64,000 bases of DNA from Halobacteriales archaeon QS_6_64_34 (lineage in GTDB: Archaea > Halobacteriota > Halobacteria > Halobacteriales > Haloarculaceae): positions 17,258 to 81,257 of the forward strand of contig PXRT01000006.1 of NCBI GenBank assembly GCA_003020925.1, written 5' to 3'. Shown here one piece after another: positions 15,219-22,150 of this stretch. Numbering within the stretch: the first letter of the stretch is position 1; the number at the start of each line of letters is the position of its first letter. Under the pieces are notes generated by a model. That model did no database searches. It saw nothing but the letters and a program-made list of their open reading frames with translations, and was not told the origin of the DNA. The position numbers and the translations under genes are program-made.

Positions 15219-17438
15219 TTAGTTGTTGCGTCGGACTGCGAGCAGCGCAGCAGCGATGAGAGCGATGAGCGCGAGGGCGGCCGTGAAGCCGGGACCGCTA
15301 CCGCCGGTTGCGGTCTCCTCGGACTCGTTGCCATCAGTCGCTTCTGCGGGGTCCGTCATCGGCTCTGCCGTATCCGTCATCGGCTCTGCCGTGTCCGTCA
15401 TCGGCTCTGCCGTGTCCGTCATCGGCTCTGCCGTGTCCGTGGTCTCGTTCGGACTTGGGGTCCCGGCTTGGCCCGAGTCTTCGACGAGTCGACCGTCGTA
15501 CTCGTCGCTGCTCACGTCACCGAAGACTGCGTCGGCGGTGAGTTCGGAGCCAGCGTTGTTTTCGCTGAAGTCAGCGACAGCGGTGAAGGTACCGTCCGCC
15601 TGGACGGTCGCTTCGGGCCGCTTGACGAACGGGTCGCCGCTGGTATCGCTGTCGAGGGTAACCTCAACGTCGGTGCCAGGTGCGAGGTTCGTCTCGCCGG
15701 TCACTTCCTGACCAGCCGCAGCTTCGAGAACGATCTCGTCGTCTGCGTTGGCGTCGAGTTCGAGTTCAGCGTCTTCGACGTCGAACGCTCCAGTGACGGA
15801 GACATCGTCATCGAAGAGGTCGCTGTTGTCATCGTACGCGGTGAAGTTCGCGGTGTACTCGTCACCGGATTCGTGGTTGCTGGCCGAGTCGGTCAGCGCC
15901 CAGCTGTCGATGACCACGAAGTGCACGTCGTTCACATCGTCGTAGACGACGGAGACGTTGTCGTCACCGAGGTCGCTGACACCGATGACGTCATCGCCCT
16001 GGTTCGGGACGCTCTCGCCCTCGAACGTGAGGTTGAACAGGTCCCCGGTCGAGGATGCGGCCGTGTAGGACGACGTCGGGTTGTCGACGAGTGCACCTTC
16101 GAAGCCGGAGGCTTCGACCTGCACGACGACCGTGTCGTTCTGTGCGACCGTGTCAGTCTGGGTAAGGTTCCCTCCCTGTGCGTAGGCGGGGATATCCTCG
16201 GCATCAGCGCTACCGATGTCGCTGTCCTCGGGAGCCGTCCAGACCTGCATACTGTCGACGGACGGGTCTTCCAGCGAGAGCGTGCCACGGCTGTCGGCAT
16301 TGCCATCGATACTGCCGCTAGCGTGTCCGCTTTTCACATACAGGTTGTAGTCCGCGGCGTCAAGGATGTCATCTCCCCTCGGGCTGTTGAAGTTGATACT
16401 GGAGTCGTTCGTGATCGTATCAATGGTCGTTTCACTACCGGCGGTGAGCGTCTCTCCTGCTTGAGCATCACTGGTATTGTTCCCAGCGAGGTAGGTGTTG
16501 AACTCGAGGTACGCAACACCGTCGTTATTGTCGTCGGTAATGTCAGCGGCGACCTGGTAGCCGTTGTTACTCTCCTTGCCGATCTGGACAGTCGCCTCGT
16601 CGGTGTTGTCCATCTCGACGGAGATGTTCACCACGTCACCACGCTGTTCAGTGTAGACGTTCTCACTGAACTCCGCGTCAGCGGAGCCGGTATCGGTGAC
16701 TTCGATGTCGTCCGAGTCGGACGCCGAGGTGTCGTTCACCTCCGCGTCGAACGTGTACGTGCCGGCATCATCGTCGCTGAAGTTGAGAGTGTACGTCGTG
16801 TCACCGGGGACAAGAATCGTGTCGTCGTCGGAGAACTCGTTAACGGCAGCACCGTTGAAGGTGTCATTGAGTTCCGACGCGTCCAGGTCGCCCTGGGCCG
16901 AGATGTTGACGTAGTAGTCCGTTCGAACATTGGAACTAATCTCGTAGTCAACCTCTGCGGAACCGCCGGAGTTGCCGACGGAGTCCTCATCGAATTCGGC
17001 CGTCAGGTCCTGCGTGACGACTTCGAAGGATTCAGCGCTCACGTCATTGGTGTTGGTGTTAACATCACCAGCGTGGCCGTTGCTCTGAATGTCGACCGCA
17101 TACCCGGTATCGTTGACGAGAACGAACTCACCGTCGGAGAGTGAGCCATCGAGCGTAAACGTAGCGTTGGTGGTGTCAACGTCGAGCGTCCGAACGAGTG
17201 TGCTTGCCTCGTCGTCGCTGTTTACTTCTCGAATCTGGTAGGTTTCGTCACTGTTGAGTTGCGATACGAACACGTCTTGTCCGGCATAGAAGGTGCCACC
17301 TGAATCGAGCGGCTCGCCTTCTAGGCCTTCGTTTGTCGCAGCGGCACTCCCGGACAGCGCGATGGACCCGGCGAACACCGAGAAAACCATCAGCGCAGCC
17401 AGAATCAGGCCACGAAGCTTGTCTGAATTGTTTGTCAT
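15219..17438 (-). CDS. S-layer-type surface glycoprotein with PGF-CTERM
   Basis: Secreted, N-glycosylated cell-surface protein, 739 residues. The start MTNNSDKLRGLILAALMV with cleavage after SGSAAA is the Halobacteria surface-glycoprotein signal. The mature protein is very acidic, with many N-glycosylation sequons (NATF, NISV, NDTV, NVSV, NETT) and Ig-like strand segments. Near the C-terminus is a Thr-rich spacer with four TDTAEPM repeats, then SGPGF, a hydrophobic helix and RRNN: the PGF-CTERM signal handled by ArtA. Strong promoter about 140 nt upstream and the adjacent artA support a major envelope role. Whether it is the main S-layer protein or a paralogue cannot be told here. Confidence 0.9.
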   Translation of the reverse strand: MTNNSDKLRGLILAALMVFSVFAGSIALSGSAAATNEGLEGEPLDSGGTFYAGQDVFVSQLNSDETYQIREVNSDDEASTLVRTLDVDTTNATFTLDGSLSDGEFVLVNDTGYAVDIQSNGHAGDVNTNTNDVSAESFEVVTQDLTAEFDEDSVGNSGGSAEVDYEISSNVRTDYYVNISAQGDLDASELNDTFNGAAVNEFSDDDTILVPGDTTYTLNFSDDDAGTYTFDAEVNDTSASDSDDIEVTDTGSADAEFSENVYTEQRGDVVNISVEMDNTDEATVQIGKESNNGYQVAADITDDNNDGVAYLEFNTYLAGNNTSDAQAGETLTAGSETTIDTITNDSSINFNSPRGDDILDAADYNLYVKSGHASGSIDGNADSRGTLSLEDPSVDSMQVWTAPEDSDIGSADAEDIPAYAQGGNLTQTDTVAQNDTVVVQVEASGFEGALVDNPTSSYTAASSTGDLFNLTFEGESVPNQGDDVIGVSDLGDDNVSVVYDDVNDVHFVVIDSWALTDSASNHESGDEYTANFTAYDDNSDLFDDDVSVTGAFDVEDAELELDANADDEIVLEAAAGQEVTGETNLAPGTDVEVTLDSDTSGDPFVKRPEATVQADGTFTAVADFSENNAGSELTADAVFGDVSSDEYDGRLVEDSGQAGTPSPNETTDTAEPMTDTAEPMTDTAEPMTDTAEPMTDPAEATDGNESEETATGGSGPGFTAALALIALIAAALLAVRRNN
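15351..15441. repeat. 21-bp tandem repeat encoding TDTAEPM units
   Basis: Four near-identical 21-bp units (core TCCGTCATCGGCTCTGCC on the plus strand) encode the Thr-rich spacer before the PGF-CTERM helix. Near identity at the DNA level suggests recent copy-number change. Not a CRISPR array: units are contiguous, coding and have no spacers. Confidence 0.85.
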
Positions 17439-17574
17439 AGTTGTTGGTTGCTATCGGGCGGCGTCAGCCGTTTTCCACGTGGTCGGAACGCAGTCACCGC
17501 GACCGCGCATAGACCGAACCGGTGTACTCACTTCTGGCGCCATAGGTAGGGGTACGGTAGTAACCTCTGGCGGG

Positions 17575-17583
17575 TATTATAAA
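17575..17583 (-). promoter_or_regulatory. Promoter of the surface glycoprotein gene
   Basis: Minus-strand TTTATAATA preceded by an A-rich BRE-like stretch (ACAAAACA). The expected start site near 17553 gives a 5' leader of about 115 nt, unlike the leaderless genes nearby. The remaining DNA between 17600 and 17743 shows no gene. Confidence 0.6.
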
Positions 17584-17743
17584 TGTTTTGTGGTCACGGC
17601 TGTGGGATGACATGATTTGCCACACTCGAAATCGGAGTATAGAGGCGCTCCTGAGTTAGTATAAGGGCTTTGTGGCTACTGTCAAACATGTGTCATACAG
17701 GCGTCTGACGCTGTGGGTTCAAGTACTACGACAGAACGGTCCG

Positions 17744-17983
17744 CTAGTGGTCCCGTTGGGTCCACGCGAACGCAGCCCCAAGGCTGGACTCGTTCAATCG
17801 CTCCCGAGCCCGGTCCATCTCCTCGATATCTTCCTCGTCGAACGATGGGAGCGACTCGGCAATCGCTTCCACGTCTTTCTCGCTCCGGCTGAGACGGTCC
17901 AGCAGGTCGTCAAACGTCTCGTCGTCCCGTTTGAGGTCTCGAAGGCGTTCTTTCACCTCGTCGGAGACACGTATTGTACTCAT
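17744..17983 (-). CDS. VapB-like antitoxin, toxin partner absent
   Basis: 79 residues starting MSTIRVSDEVKERLRDLKRD, the ribbon-helix-helix pattern of haloarchaeal VapB-type antitoxins; the rest (FDDLLDRLSRSEKD, then an acidic helix) would bind a toxin. No PIN-domain VapC lies next to it: the neighbours are a glycoprotein gene and a glyoxalase-like gene. The ATG at 17983 was chosen because the RHH strand begins there. A palindrome just upstream is a candidate autoregulatory operator. Confidence 0.8.
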   Translation of the reverse strand: MSTIRVSDEVKERLRDLKRDDETFDDLLDRLSRSEKDVEAIAESLPSFDEEDIEEMDRARERLNESSLGAAFAWTQRDH

Positions 17984-17985
17984 GT

Positions 17986-18000
17986 GTATACGATATATAC
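17986..18000. promoter_or_regulatory. Palindromic operator candidate for the VapB-like gene
   Basis: GTATA-N5-TATAC immediately upstream of the ATG at 17983, within an AT-rich tract. RHH antitoxins commonly bind such short inverted repeats over their own promoters; the assignment here is inference. Confidence 0.4.
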
Positions 18001-18088
18001 GAAAAAGCGTAGGCGTTTCGGTCACCGAGAGAGCGGGGCCAACAGCCGCGCTGTGTTCTATCGAAGACGTTGGTCGCCGTGCACGTCG

Positions 18089-18841
18089 CTACTCTCTAAC
18101 GATTTCGACTTCGTGCCCCTGTGGCGTCTTGGTGAACGCATAGCGGTCGTCACAGCTCTCGGGGTCCCGATAGTCCTCGGCGTTGCGCTGCAGCAGCGTC
18201 TCCCAGGTGTCGTGGAGGTCCGGAGTCCGAACAGCGACGTGGCCCCAGGCGTCGCCGATATCGTAGCTGCGGCCGTCGTAGTTGTAGGTCAGCTCCACGG
18301 ACATCGCCTCGTCGGCGGCGTCGCGGGGCTTGAGGAAATACAGCGCAAAGGAGGAGTGCTCGGAGCGCCGGAACATCTCGTAGTCCAGCTTCCGTGTGTA
18401 CCAGCCGATAGCCGTGTCGGCGTCCTCGACCCGCAGCATCGTGTGGTCGAGACTCCACTTCGCGCCGTGGTCGCGCTCGACGATTTCGACTTCGTGGCCG
18501 TCGGGGTCCTTGATGAAGGCGTACGAGCCGCCACAGGAGTCGGGGTCCCGGTAGTCCTCGACCCCGGCGTCCATCAGCTCCTCGTAGGCGTCGTAGACGT
18601 CTTCGACCCGAACGGCGATGTGTCCCCACGCGTCCCCGTGCGTGTACGAGCGCCCGTCATGGTTGTACGTTAGCTCGAGCAGCGCCCCCTCCTCGTGAAC
18701 GTCTTCGGGCCCGAGGAAGACGTTCGTGAACGTATCGGCCTCCCAGCGGCTCTTCTCCTCGTAGTCCAGGTAGTCCTGATACCAGGAAAGCGAGGCTTCG
18801 AGGTCTTCGACACGCATCATCGTATGGTCGAGTGTCAGCAT
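18089..18841 (-). CDS. Two-domain VOC/glyoxalase I-like protein
   Basis: 250 residues made of two VOC modules of about 125 residues each. Both carry the glyoxalase metal-ligand pattern: LDHTMMRV and LDHTMLRV (His), LLELTYN and SVELTYN (Glu), WGHIAV and WGHVAV (His), and GHEVEIV twice (Glu). The two modules are close copies, suggesting an internal duplication, and may be self-sufficient without a dimer partner. The physiological substrate is unknown; haloarchaea lack glutathione, so a glutathione hemithioacetal is unlikely. ATG at 18841 matches the first strand. Confidence 0.88.
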   Translation of the reverse strand: MLTLDHTMMRVEDLEASLSWYQDYLDYEEKSRWEADTFTNVFLGPEDVHEEGALLELTYNHDGRSYTHGDAWGHIAVRVEDVYDAYEELMDAGVEDYRDPDSCGGSYAFIKDPDGHEVEIVERDHGAKWSLDHTMLRVEDADTAIGWYTRKLDYEMFRRSEHSSFALYFLKPRDAADEAMSVELTYNYDGRSYDIGDAWGHVAVRTPDLHDTWETLLQRNAEDYRDPESCDDRYAFTKTPQGHEVEIVRE

Positions 18842-18888
18842 GGTCGAACGGTCGGCCCGAACGGCGAAAAGCGTACCGACAGCTCGTG

Positions 18889-19074
18889 TCACTCAGCCGT
18901 CTCGCCGGCAGCGAACAGCGGCCAGTAGCACCACCAGACGACCCCCGAAAACGCACTCGCGAGCGCGAGAAGATACAGCAGGACGCCAGTGTGCCACGAC
19001 TGGATAAGGACCGTCCACGGGAGCAGTCCCACCAGAGCGACGACAGCGAGCCGACGCCGCGAATCAGCGACCAT
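18889..19074 (-). CDS. Small two-helix membrane protein
   Basis: 61 residues: positively charged N-terminus (MVADSRRRLA), two hydrophobic helices (VVALVGLLPWTVLI and VLLYLLALASAFSGVVWW) and a short tail. Typical of small haloarchaeal membrane proteins of unknown function. Its stop is 47 bp upstream of the VOC gene start, same strand. Confidence 0.7.
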   Translation of the reverse strand: MVADSRRRLAVVALVGLLPWTVLIQSWHTGVLLYLLALASAFSGVVWWCYWPLFAAGETAE

Positions 19075-19135
19075 ACCGGACGGGAGGACTGCAGCGTAAG
19101 TACCGTTGTGCGCGCACGCGAACCACCATCGGAAT

Positions 19136-20245
19136 CTACCGCCGAGCGACGATGCGCAACACGTCTTCGTCGGCCAGTTCGTGGTCCCGACCGACCTGCT
19201 GTTCGTCGTGTTTCGCGCTCGGACCGGTGACTCGAGCGAAGCGGAACCGCTCGTCGAAGCTCCCGCCCAGCTTCTCGCAGGCGTCGTCGACGGTGGCACC
19301 CTCGCGGAGTATCAGGGGCTCCTCGCGGTCGACGCCGCGGCCCGGCTTGTCCATGTAGATGCGGATGAGCCCGAGTTCCGCCCAGATGCGCTCGACGAGC
19401 CCCTCCAGACCCTTCTCCTTCTCGGCGCTGATGAAGATGGCGTCGTCGGGGTCGATATCGCGCTCTTCGAGTTCCGCTTCGACCGTCGGGAGATACTCCG
19501 GCTCGATGAGGTCGGCCTTGTTGACCACGACGATGGAGGGGAGGTAGACGCGGTTGTCCATCACGCCGTCGACGAGCCGGTCGATGTCGACCGTCTCGCC
19601 GATGGTGACGTCGGCGTTGACGTAGCCGTGCTCGCGCAGGACGCCTTTGATGGTCTCTTCGTCCAGTTCGAGGTCGGCGGCCTTGTTGATGGAGAGGCCG
19701 TCTTTGCCCTTCTTTCGGATGGTGACACGCGGGGGCTCCGCGTCGAGTCGAATCTTGTTCTTGTACAGCTCCTCGCTCAGGCGGTCGTACTGGTCGATGT
19801 CGAAGACGGAGACCATGAAGACGATGAGGTCGGCGGTCCGGACGACCGACAGCACCTCCTGACCGCCGCCCCGGCCGCCGGCCGCGCCCTCGATGAGTCC
19901 GGGGACGTCGAGAATCTGGATGTTCGCCCCCTTGTGTTTGAGCATTCCCGGATAGACGTCAAGCGTCGTGAACTCGTAGGCACCGGTCTCGGATTCAGCG
20001 TTCGTCAGCGCGTTCAACAGCGTGGACTTCCCGACGCTGGGAAAGCCGACGAGCGCAACGGTGGCGTCGCCGTGTTTCTCGACGCCGTAGCCGCCGCCCC
20101 CGCCCGAGCCGGACTGCTGTTCTAGCTGCTCCTTTTTCTCCGCGAGCTTAGACTTCAACCGGCCGATATGGGCCTCTGTCGACTTGTTGTAGGGCGTACT
20201 GGCGATTTCGTCTTCGAGTTCCTGAATCTCGTCTTCGAGCCCCAT
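19136..20245 (-). CDS. DRG-family GTPase
   Basis: Developmentally-regulated-GTPase (Obg superfamily) with a likely role in ribosome function. 369 residues: N-terminal helical hairpin (MGLEDEIQELEDEIAS), a glycine run, G domain with Walker A GFPSVGKST, G3 DVPGL, G4 NKAD and G5 SAEK, then a C-terminal TGS domain ending LADEDVLRIVARR. Full length. ATG at 20245 is supported by a TATA box 30 nt upstream. A mobile element copy is inserted about 20 bp beyond that TATA box. Confidence 0.93.
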   Translation of the reverse strand: MGLEDEIQELEDEIASTPYNKSTEAHIGRLKSKLAEKKEQLEQQSGSGGGGGYGVEKHGDATVALVGFPSVGKSTLLNALTNAESETGAYEFTTLDVYPGMLKHKGANIQILDVPGLIEGAAGGRGGGQEVLSVVRTADLIVFMVSVFDIDQYDRLSEELYKNKIRLDAEPPRVTIRKKGKDGLSINKAADLELDEETIKGVLREHGYVNADVTIGETVDIDRLVDGVMDNRVYLPSIVVVNKADLIEPEYLPTVEAELEERDIDPDDAIFISAEKEKGLEGLVERIWAELGLIRIYMDKPGRGVDREEPLILREGATVDDACEKLGGSFDERFRFARVTGPSAKHDEQQVGRDHELADEDVLRIVARR

Positions 20246-20271
20246 TGTGTGTACGTCCGCCCCGCACGCCG

Positions 20272-20278
20272 AATAAGG
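20272..20278 (-). promoter_or_regulatory. TATA box for DRG gene
   Basis: Minus-strand CCTTATT centred about 30 nt from the ATG at 20245. The mobile element at 20299 begins just upstream, so the BRE and upstream activator region may be element-derived. Confidence 0.45.
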
Positions 20279-20298
20279 CTTTCTTCCCTCGCCGACCC

Positions 20299-20520
20299 GG
20301 TGGTGTTTAGTTAGGCGATTTAAACTGTCAACAGCCAGAAAGCCCCGGCTGGCTTCGGTCGGGGGGCTCGCTGTGCTCCTCGGCCTTCGGCCTGCGGTGC
20401 TTACGTCGCCCGCCTTCCCGAAGCCAGCCGCCCCTTTCAGTCCCACCCGCACTGATTAAGTCGAGCGGTCGGGGGCTTTCTGGCTCTCTTCCGCGTTTTC
20501 TACTAAACTAAACACGACTC
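20299..20520. mobile_element. Hairpin-rich non-autonomous element, copy 2
   Basis: Same left end (GGTGGTGTTTAGTT) and right end (AACTAAACAC) as copy 1. It is flanked by a perfect 8-bp repeat GCCGACCC (20291-20298 and 20521-20528), extendable to 11 bp as CTCGCCGACCC. Internal parts: left box 20333-20346, stem 20346-20357 / 20419-20430 identical to copy 1, central left arm 20431-20448 without its partner, and the right box GGGGCTTTCTGGCT (20472-20485) that copy 1 lacks. Copies 1 and 2 are thus different deletion forms of one parent structure. Confidence 0.85.
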
Positions 20521-20608
20521 GCCGACCCCGACCGTGGCCCGCGATTACCATGGTTAATTCCCGGAGATTTCGATACACCTATACGACGCCCGCCACCAGC
20601 AGACGAGT

Positions 20609-20809
20609 ATGGTGAACGCGGACAGATTCCGTGACAGCACGCAGATTCTGTTGCCTGCGGGCGCGCTCAACGGAATCCGTGACGAGCTGGAATCCCGCTT
20701 TACCGTCACCGTCCGCACCGAGGACGAGCGTATTCGCATCATCGGCTCACCCGTCGAAATAAAAGACGCGGGTGACTTCCTGGCGATGAACGGCATTACC
20801 TTCGCCTGA
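20609..20809 (+). CDS. Small conserved haloarchaeal protein (VNG_1110C-like)
   Basis: 66 residues, MVNADRFRDSTQILLPAGAL, ending DFLAMNGITFA. The middle (ERIRIIGSPVEIKDA) matches my recollection of the VNG_1110C family, small soluble proteins of unknown function. Good codon bias and an isolated gene. Confidence 0.8.
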   Translation: MVNADRFRDSTQILLPAGALNGIRDELESRFTVTVRTEDERIRIIGSPVEIKDAGDFLAMNGITFA

Positions 20810-20818
20810 AAAACGTTC

Positions 20819-20926
20819 ATGAAAGAGGCCGGAATCTCGGTCTCCGGCCTCGATTCCGGGGAAACCGCTCACTACGTTCGCGGTATGCTGCTGACAACAG
20901 CCGAAAAGCACGTCAAACCGGCGTAG
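20819..20926 (+). CDS. Possible 35-residue peptide
   Basis: An ATG nine bases after the preceding stop opens a 35-codon frame (MKEAGISVSGLDSGETAHYV...) that overlaps the 3' end of the convergent membrane-protein gene. The 5' part contains a perfect 9-bp hairpin (GAGGCCGGA/TCCGGCCTC, 20825-20851), so this could instead be a transcript end with no peptide. Weak evidence. Confidence 0.2.
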   Translation: MKEAGISVSGLDSGETAHYVRGMLLTTAEKHVKPA

Positions 20927-21131
20927 TCCCGCGTCGCTTGCCGAATAGATAGATTATATAGACCAGCATCAGAGGCATAGAGTACAGTCCGCCAATGACT
21001 CCGCCGCCGACGACTGCGCTCAGTAGCGGCTCACCGGTGAGGCTTCCGGCGGTGATACCCAGAAGCACGAAGGTTCCAAACAGAATACGGAACAGTCGAA
21101 GTTCGGTTTGTTTCAGCGGAAGGAGGGACAT
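20913..21131 (-). CDS. Small membrane protein
   Basis: 72 residues, MSLLPLKQTELRLFRILFG, with two predicted helices (LFGTFVLLGITAGSL and IGGLYSMPLMLVYIIYLFG) separated by a glycine-rich turn, and a basic C-terminus (KRRGTT). Family not recognised. ATG at 21131. Confidence 0.65.
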   Translation of the reverse strand: MSLLPLKQTELRLFRILFGTFVLLGITAGSLTGEPLLSAVVGGGVIGGLYSMPLMLVYIIYLFGKRRGTTPV

Positions 21132-21179
21132 ACGTCAGTGGAGGATAGGCGAGCACATAACTGTTATCTGTCCATCACT

Positions 21180-21459
21180 GGCAGTGTTTAGTTAAGCGAC
21201 AGCGACGGCAACAGCCAGAAAGCCCCCGCGTTCTCAGCTCCCGCGACTCGCTGCGCTCCGGTGGGTGCTTGCGTCGCCGGGATTCGCTGAGAACGCGGCC
21301 CCTTTCAGCCCCACCCATGCTGGCTGGTCACCCGGCTACGGGTGGGGATGAAAGGGGCGGCCTGCTACACGAAGGCGGACGACGTAAGCACCGCAGGGAA
21401 CGAAGTGACCGAGGAGCGCAGCGAGGCCCCCGAGTGTAGCAGGCCGGGGCTTTCTGGCT
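21180..21459. mobile_element. Hairpin-rich element, copy 3 (most complete interior, right end lost)
   Basis: Begins GGCAGTGTTTAGTTAAGCG and contains five ordered parts: box AGCCAGAAAGCCCC (21213-21226); left stem CCGCGTTCTCAG/CTGAGAACGCGG (21226-21237 / 21287-21298); central stem CCCCTTTCAGCCCCACCC pairing 21340-21357 (17 of 18); right stem GGCCTGCTACAC/GTGTAGCAGGCC (21359-21370 / 21434-21445); inverted box GGGGCTTTCTGGCT (21446-21459). The left-stem sequence differs completely from copies 1 and 2 yet is perfectly paired. The loops carry a shared motif (CTCGCTGCGCTCC ... GGTGCTTGCGTCG) in opposite orientations. No right terminal repeat or target duplication is visible. Confidence 0.75.
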
Positions 21460-21487
21460 TCACGCGGCGCCCCCCGAAACGCAATCC

Positions 21488-21493
21488 TTTAAA
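21488..21493 (+). promoter_or_regulatory. TATA box for rpl11
   Basis: TTTAAA centred 27 nt upstream of the rpl11 ATG; starts 28 bp after the element's last box. Confidence 0.65.
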
Positions 21494-21516
21494 CCAGCGG
21501 GCGGGATTGCACGTAC

Positions 21517-21999
21517 ATGGCTGGAACTATCGAAGTGCTCGTCCCGGGCGGACAGGCCAACCCTGGCCCGCCCCTCGGTCCCGAGCTGGGCCCGACACCC
21601 GTGGACGTGCAGGCAGTCGTGCAGGAAATCAACGACCGGACGGAAGCGTTCGACGGGACCGAAGTCCCGGTGACCGTCGAGTACGACGACGACGGCTCCT
21701 TTACCATCGAGGTCGGTGTCCCGCCGACGGCCGAACTCGTCAAAGACGAGGCCGGCTTCGAGACCGGCAGCGGCGAGCCCCACGAGGAGTTCGTCGCCAA
21801 CCTCACCGTCGACCAGGTCATGCAGATAGCCGAGCAGAAACAGTCCGACCTGCTGGCGTACGACCTCAAGAACGCCGCCAAGGAAGTCGTCGGCACCTGC
21901 ACCTCCCTGGGCGTCACCATCGAGGGCAACGACCCCCGCGAGTTCAAAAAACGCATCGACGAGGGCGAGTACGACGACCAGTTCGCCGCCACAGCGTAG
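21517..21999 (+). CDS. rpl11: Ribosomal protein uL11
   Basis: Large-subunit protein of the GTPase-associated centre, binding 23S rRNA with the P0/L12 stalk. 160 residues, MAGTIEVLVPGGQANPGPPL, with the conserved GP(P)LGPELGPTPVDVQAVV region and the C-terminal rRNA-binding VVGTCTSLGVTIEG segment. Normal length. Transcribed from its own leaderless promoter, with the rpl1-rplP0-rpl12 unit downstream. Confidence 0.97.
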   Translation: MAGTIEVLVPGGQANPGPPLGPELGPTPVDVQAVVQEINDRTEAFDGTEVPVTVEYDDDGSFTIEVGVPPTAELVKDEAGFETGSGEPHEEFVANLTVDQVMQIAEQKQSDLLAYDLKNAAKEVVGTCTSLGVTIEGNDPREFKKRIDEGEYDDQFAATA

Positions 22000-22056
22000 C
22001 TCCCCGACGCGTCTCGCTGTTCCAGTCGGCACCCTTCGGACCGGTGGTTCGACGGG

Positions 22057-22150
22057 TTTAAGTTCCCCATCGGCTTCTACTTCGACGAGACAGGCATCCG
22101 CCTGTTTCACTGACCCGTAGAAGCCGTTTGGCGTACTACGGAGGTGAACA
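22057..22150 (+). promoter_or_regulatory. rpl1 promoter and structured leader
   Basis: TTTAAGT at 22057-22063 is a TATA candidate, giving a start near 22086. The leader can fold as CCGTAG (22115-22120) with CTACGG (22136-22141), next to the Shine-Dalgarno-like GGAGGTGA at 22140-22147. A competing 9-bp pairing GGCTTCTAC/GTAGAAGCC (22072-22080 / 22117-22125) and a 6-bp ACAGGC/GCCTGT hairpin (22090-22105) exist, though the outer left arm is transcribed only in read-through from rpl11. In haloarchaea the L1 operon leader is reported to mimic the 23S L1-binding site; this fits an L1 autoregulation element. Confidence 0.55.

Noticed and set aside
15351..15441. Possible CRISPR-like repeats
   Set aside because: The 21-bp units are contiguous, in frame and encode TDTAEPM; no spacers or cas genes.
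14970..17144. A 724-codon plus-strand open frame opposite the surface glycoprotein gene
   Set aside because: It is the antisense of a gene with clear signal peptide, sequons and PGF-CTERM; the long open frame comes from high GC and Asp/Val-rich codons.
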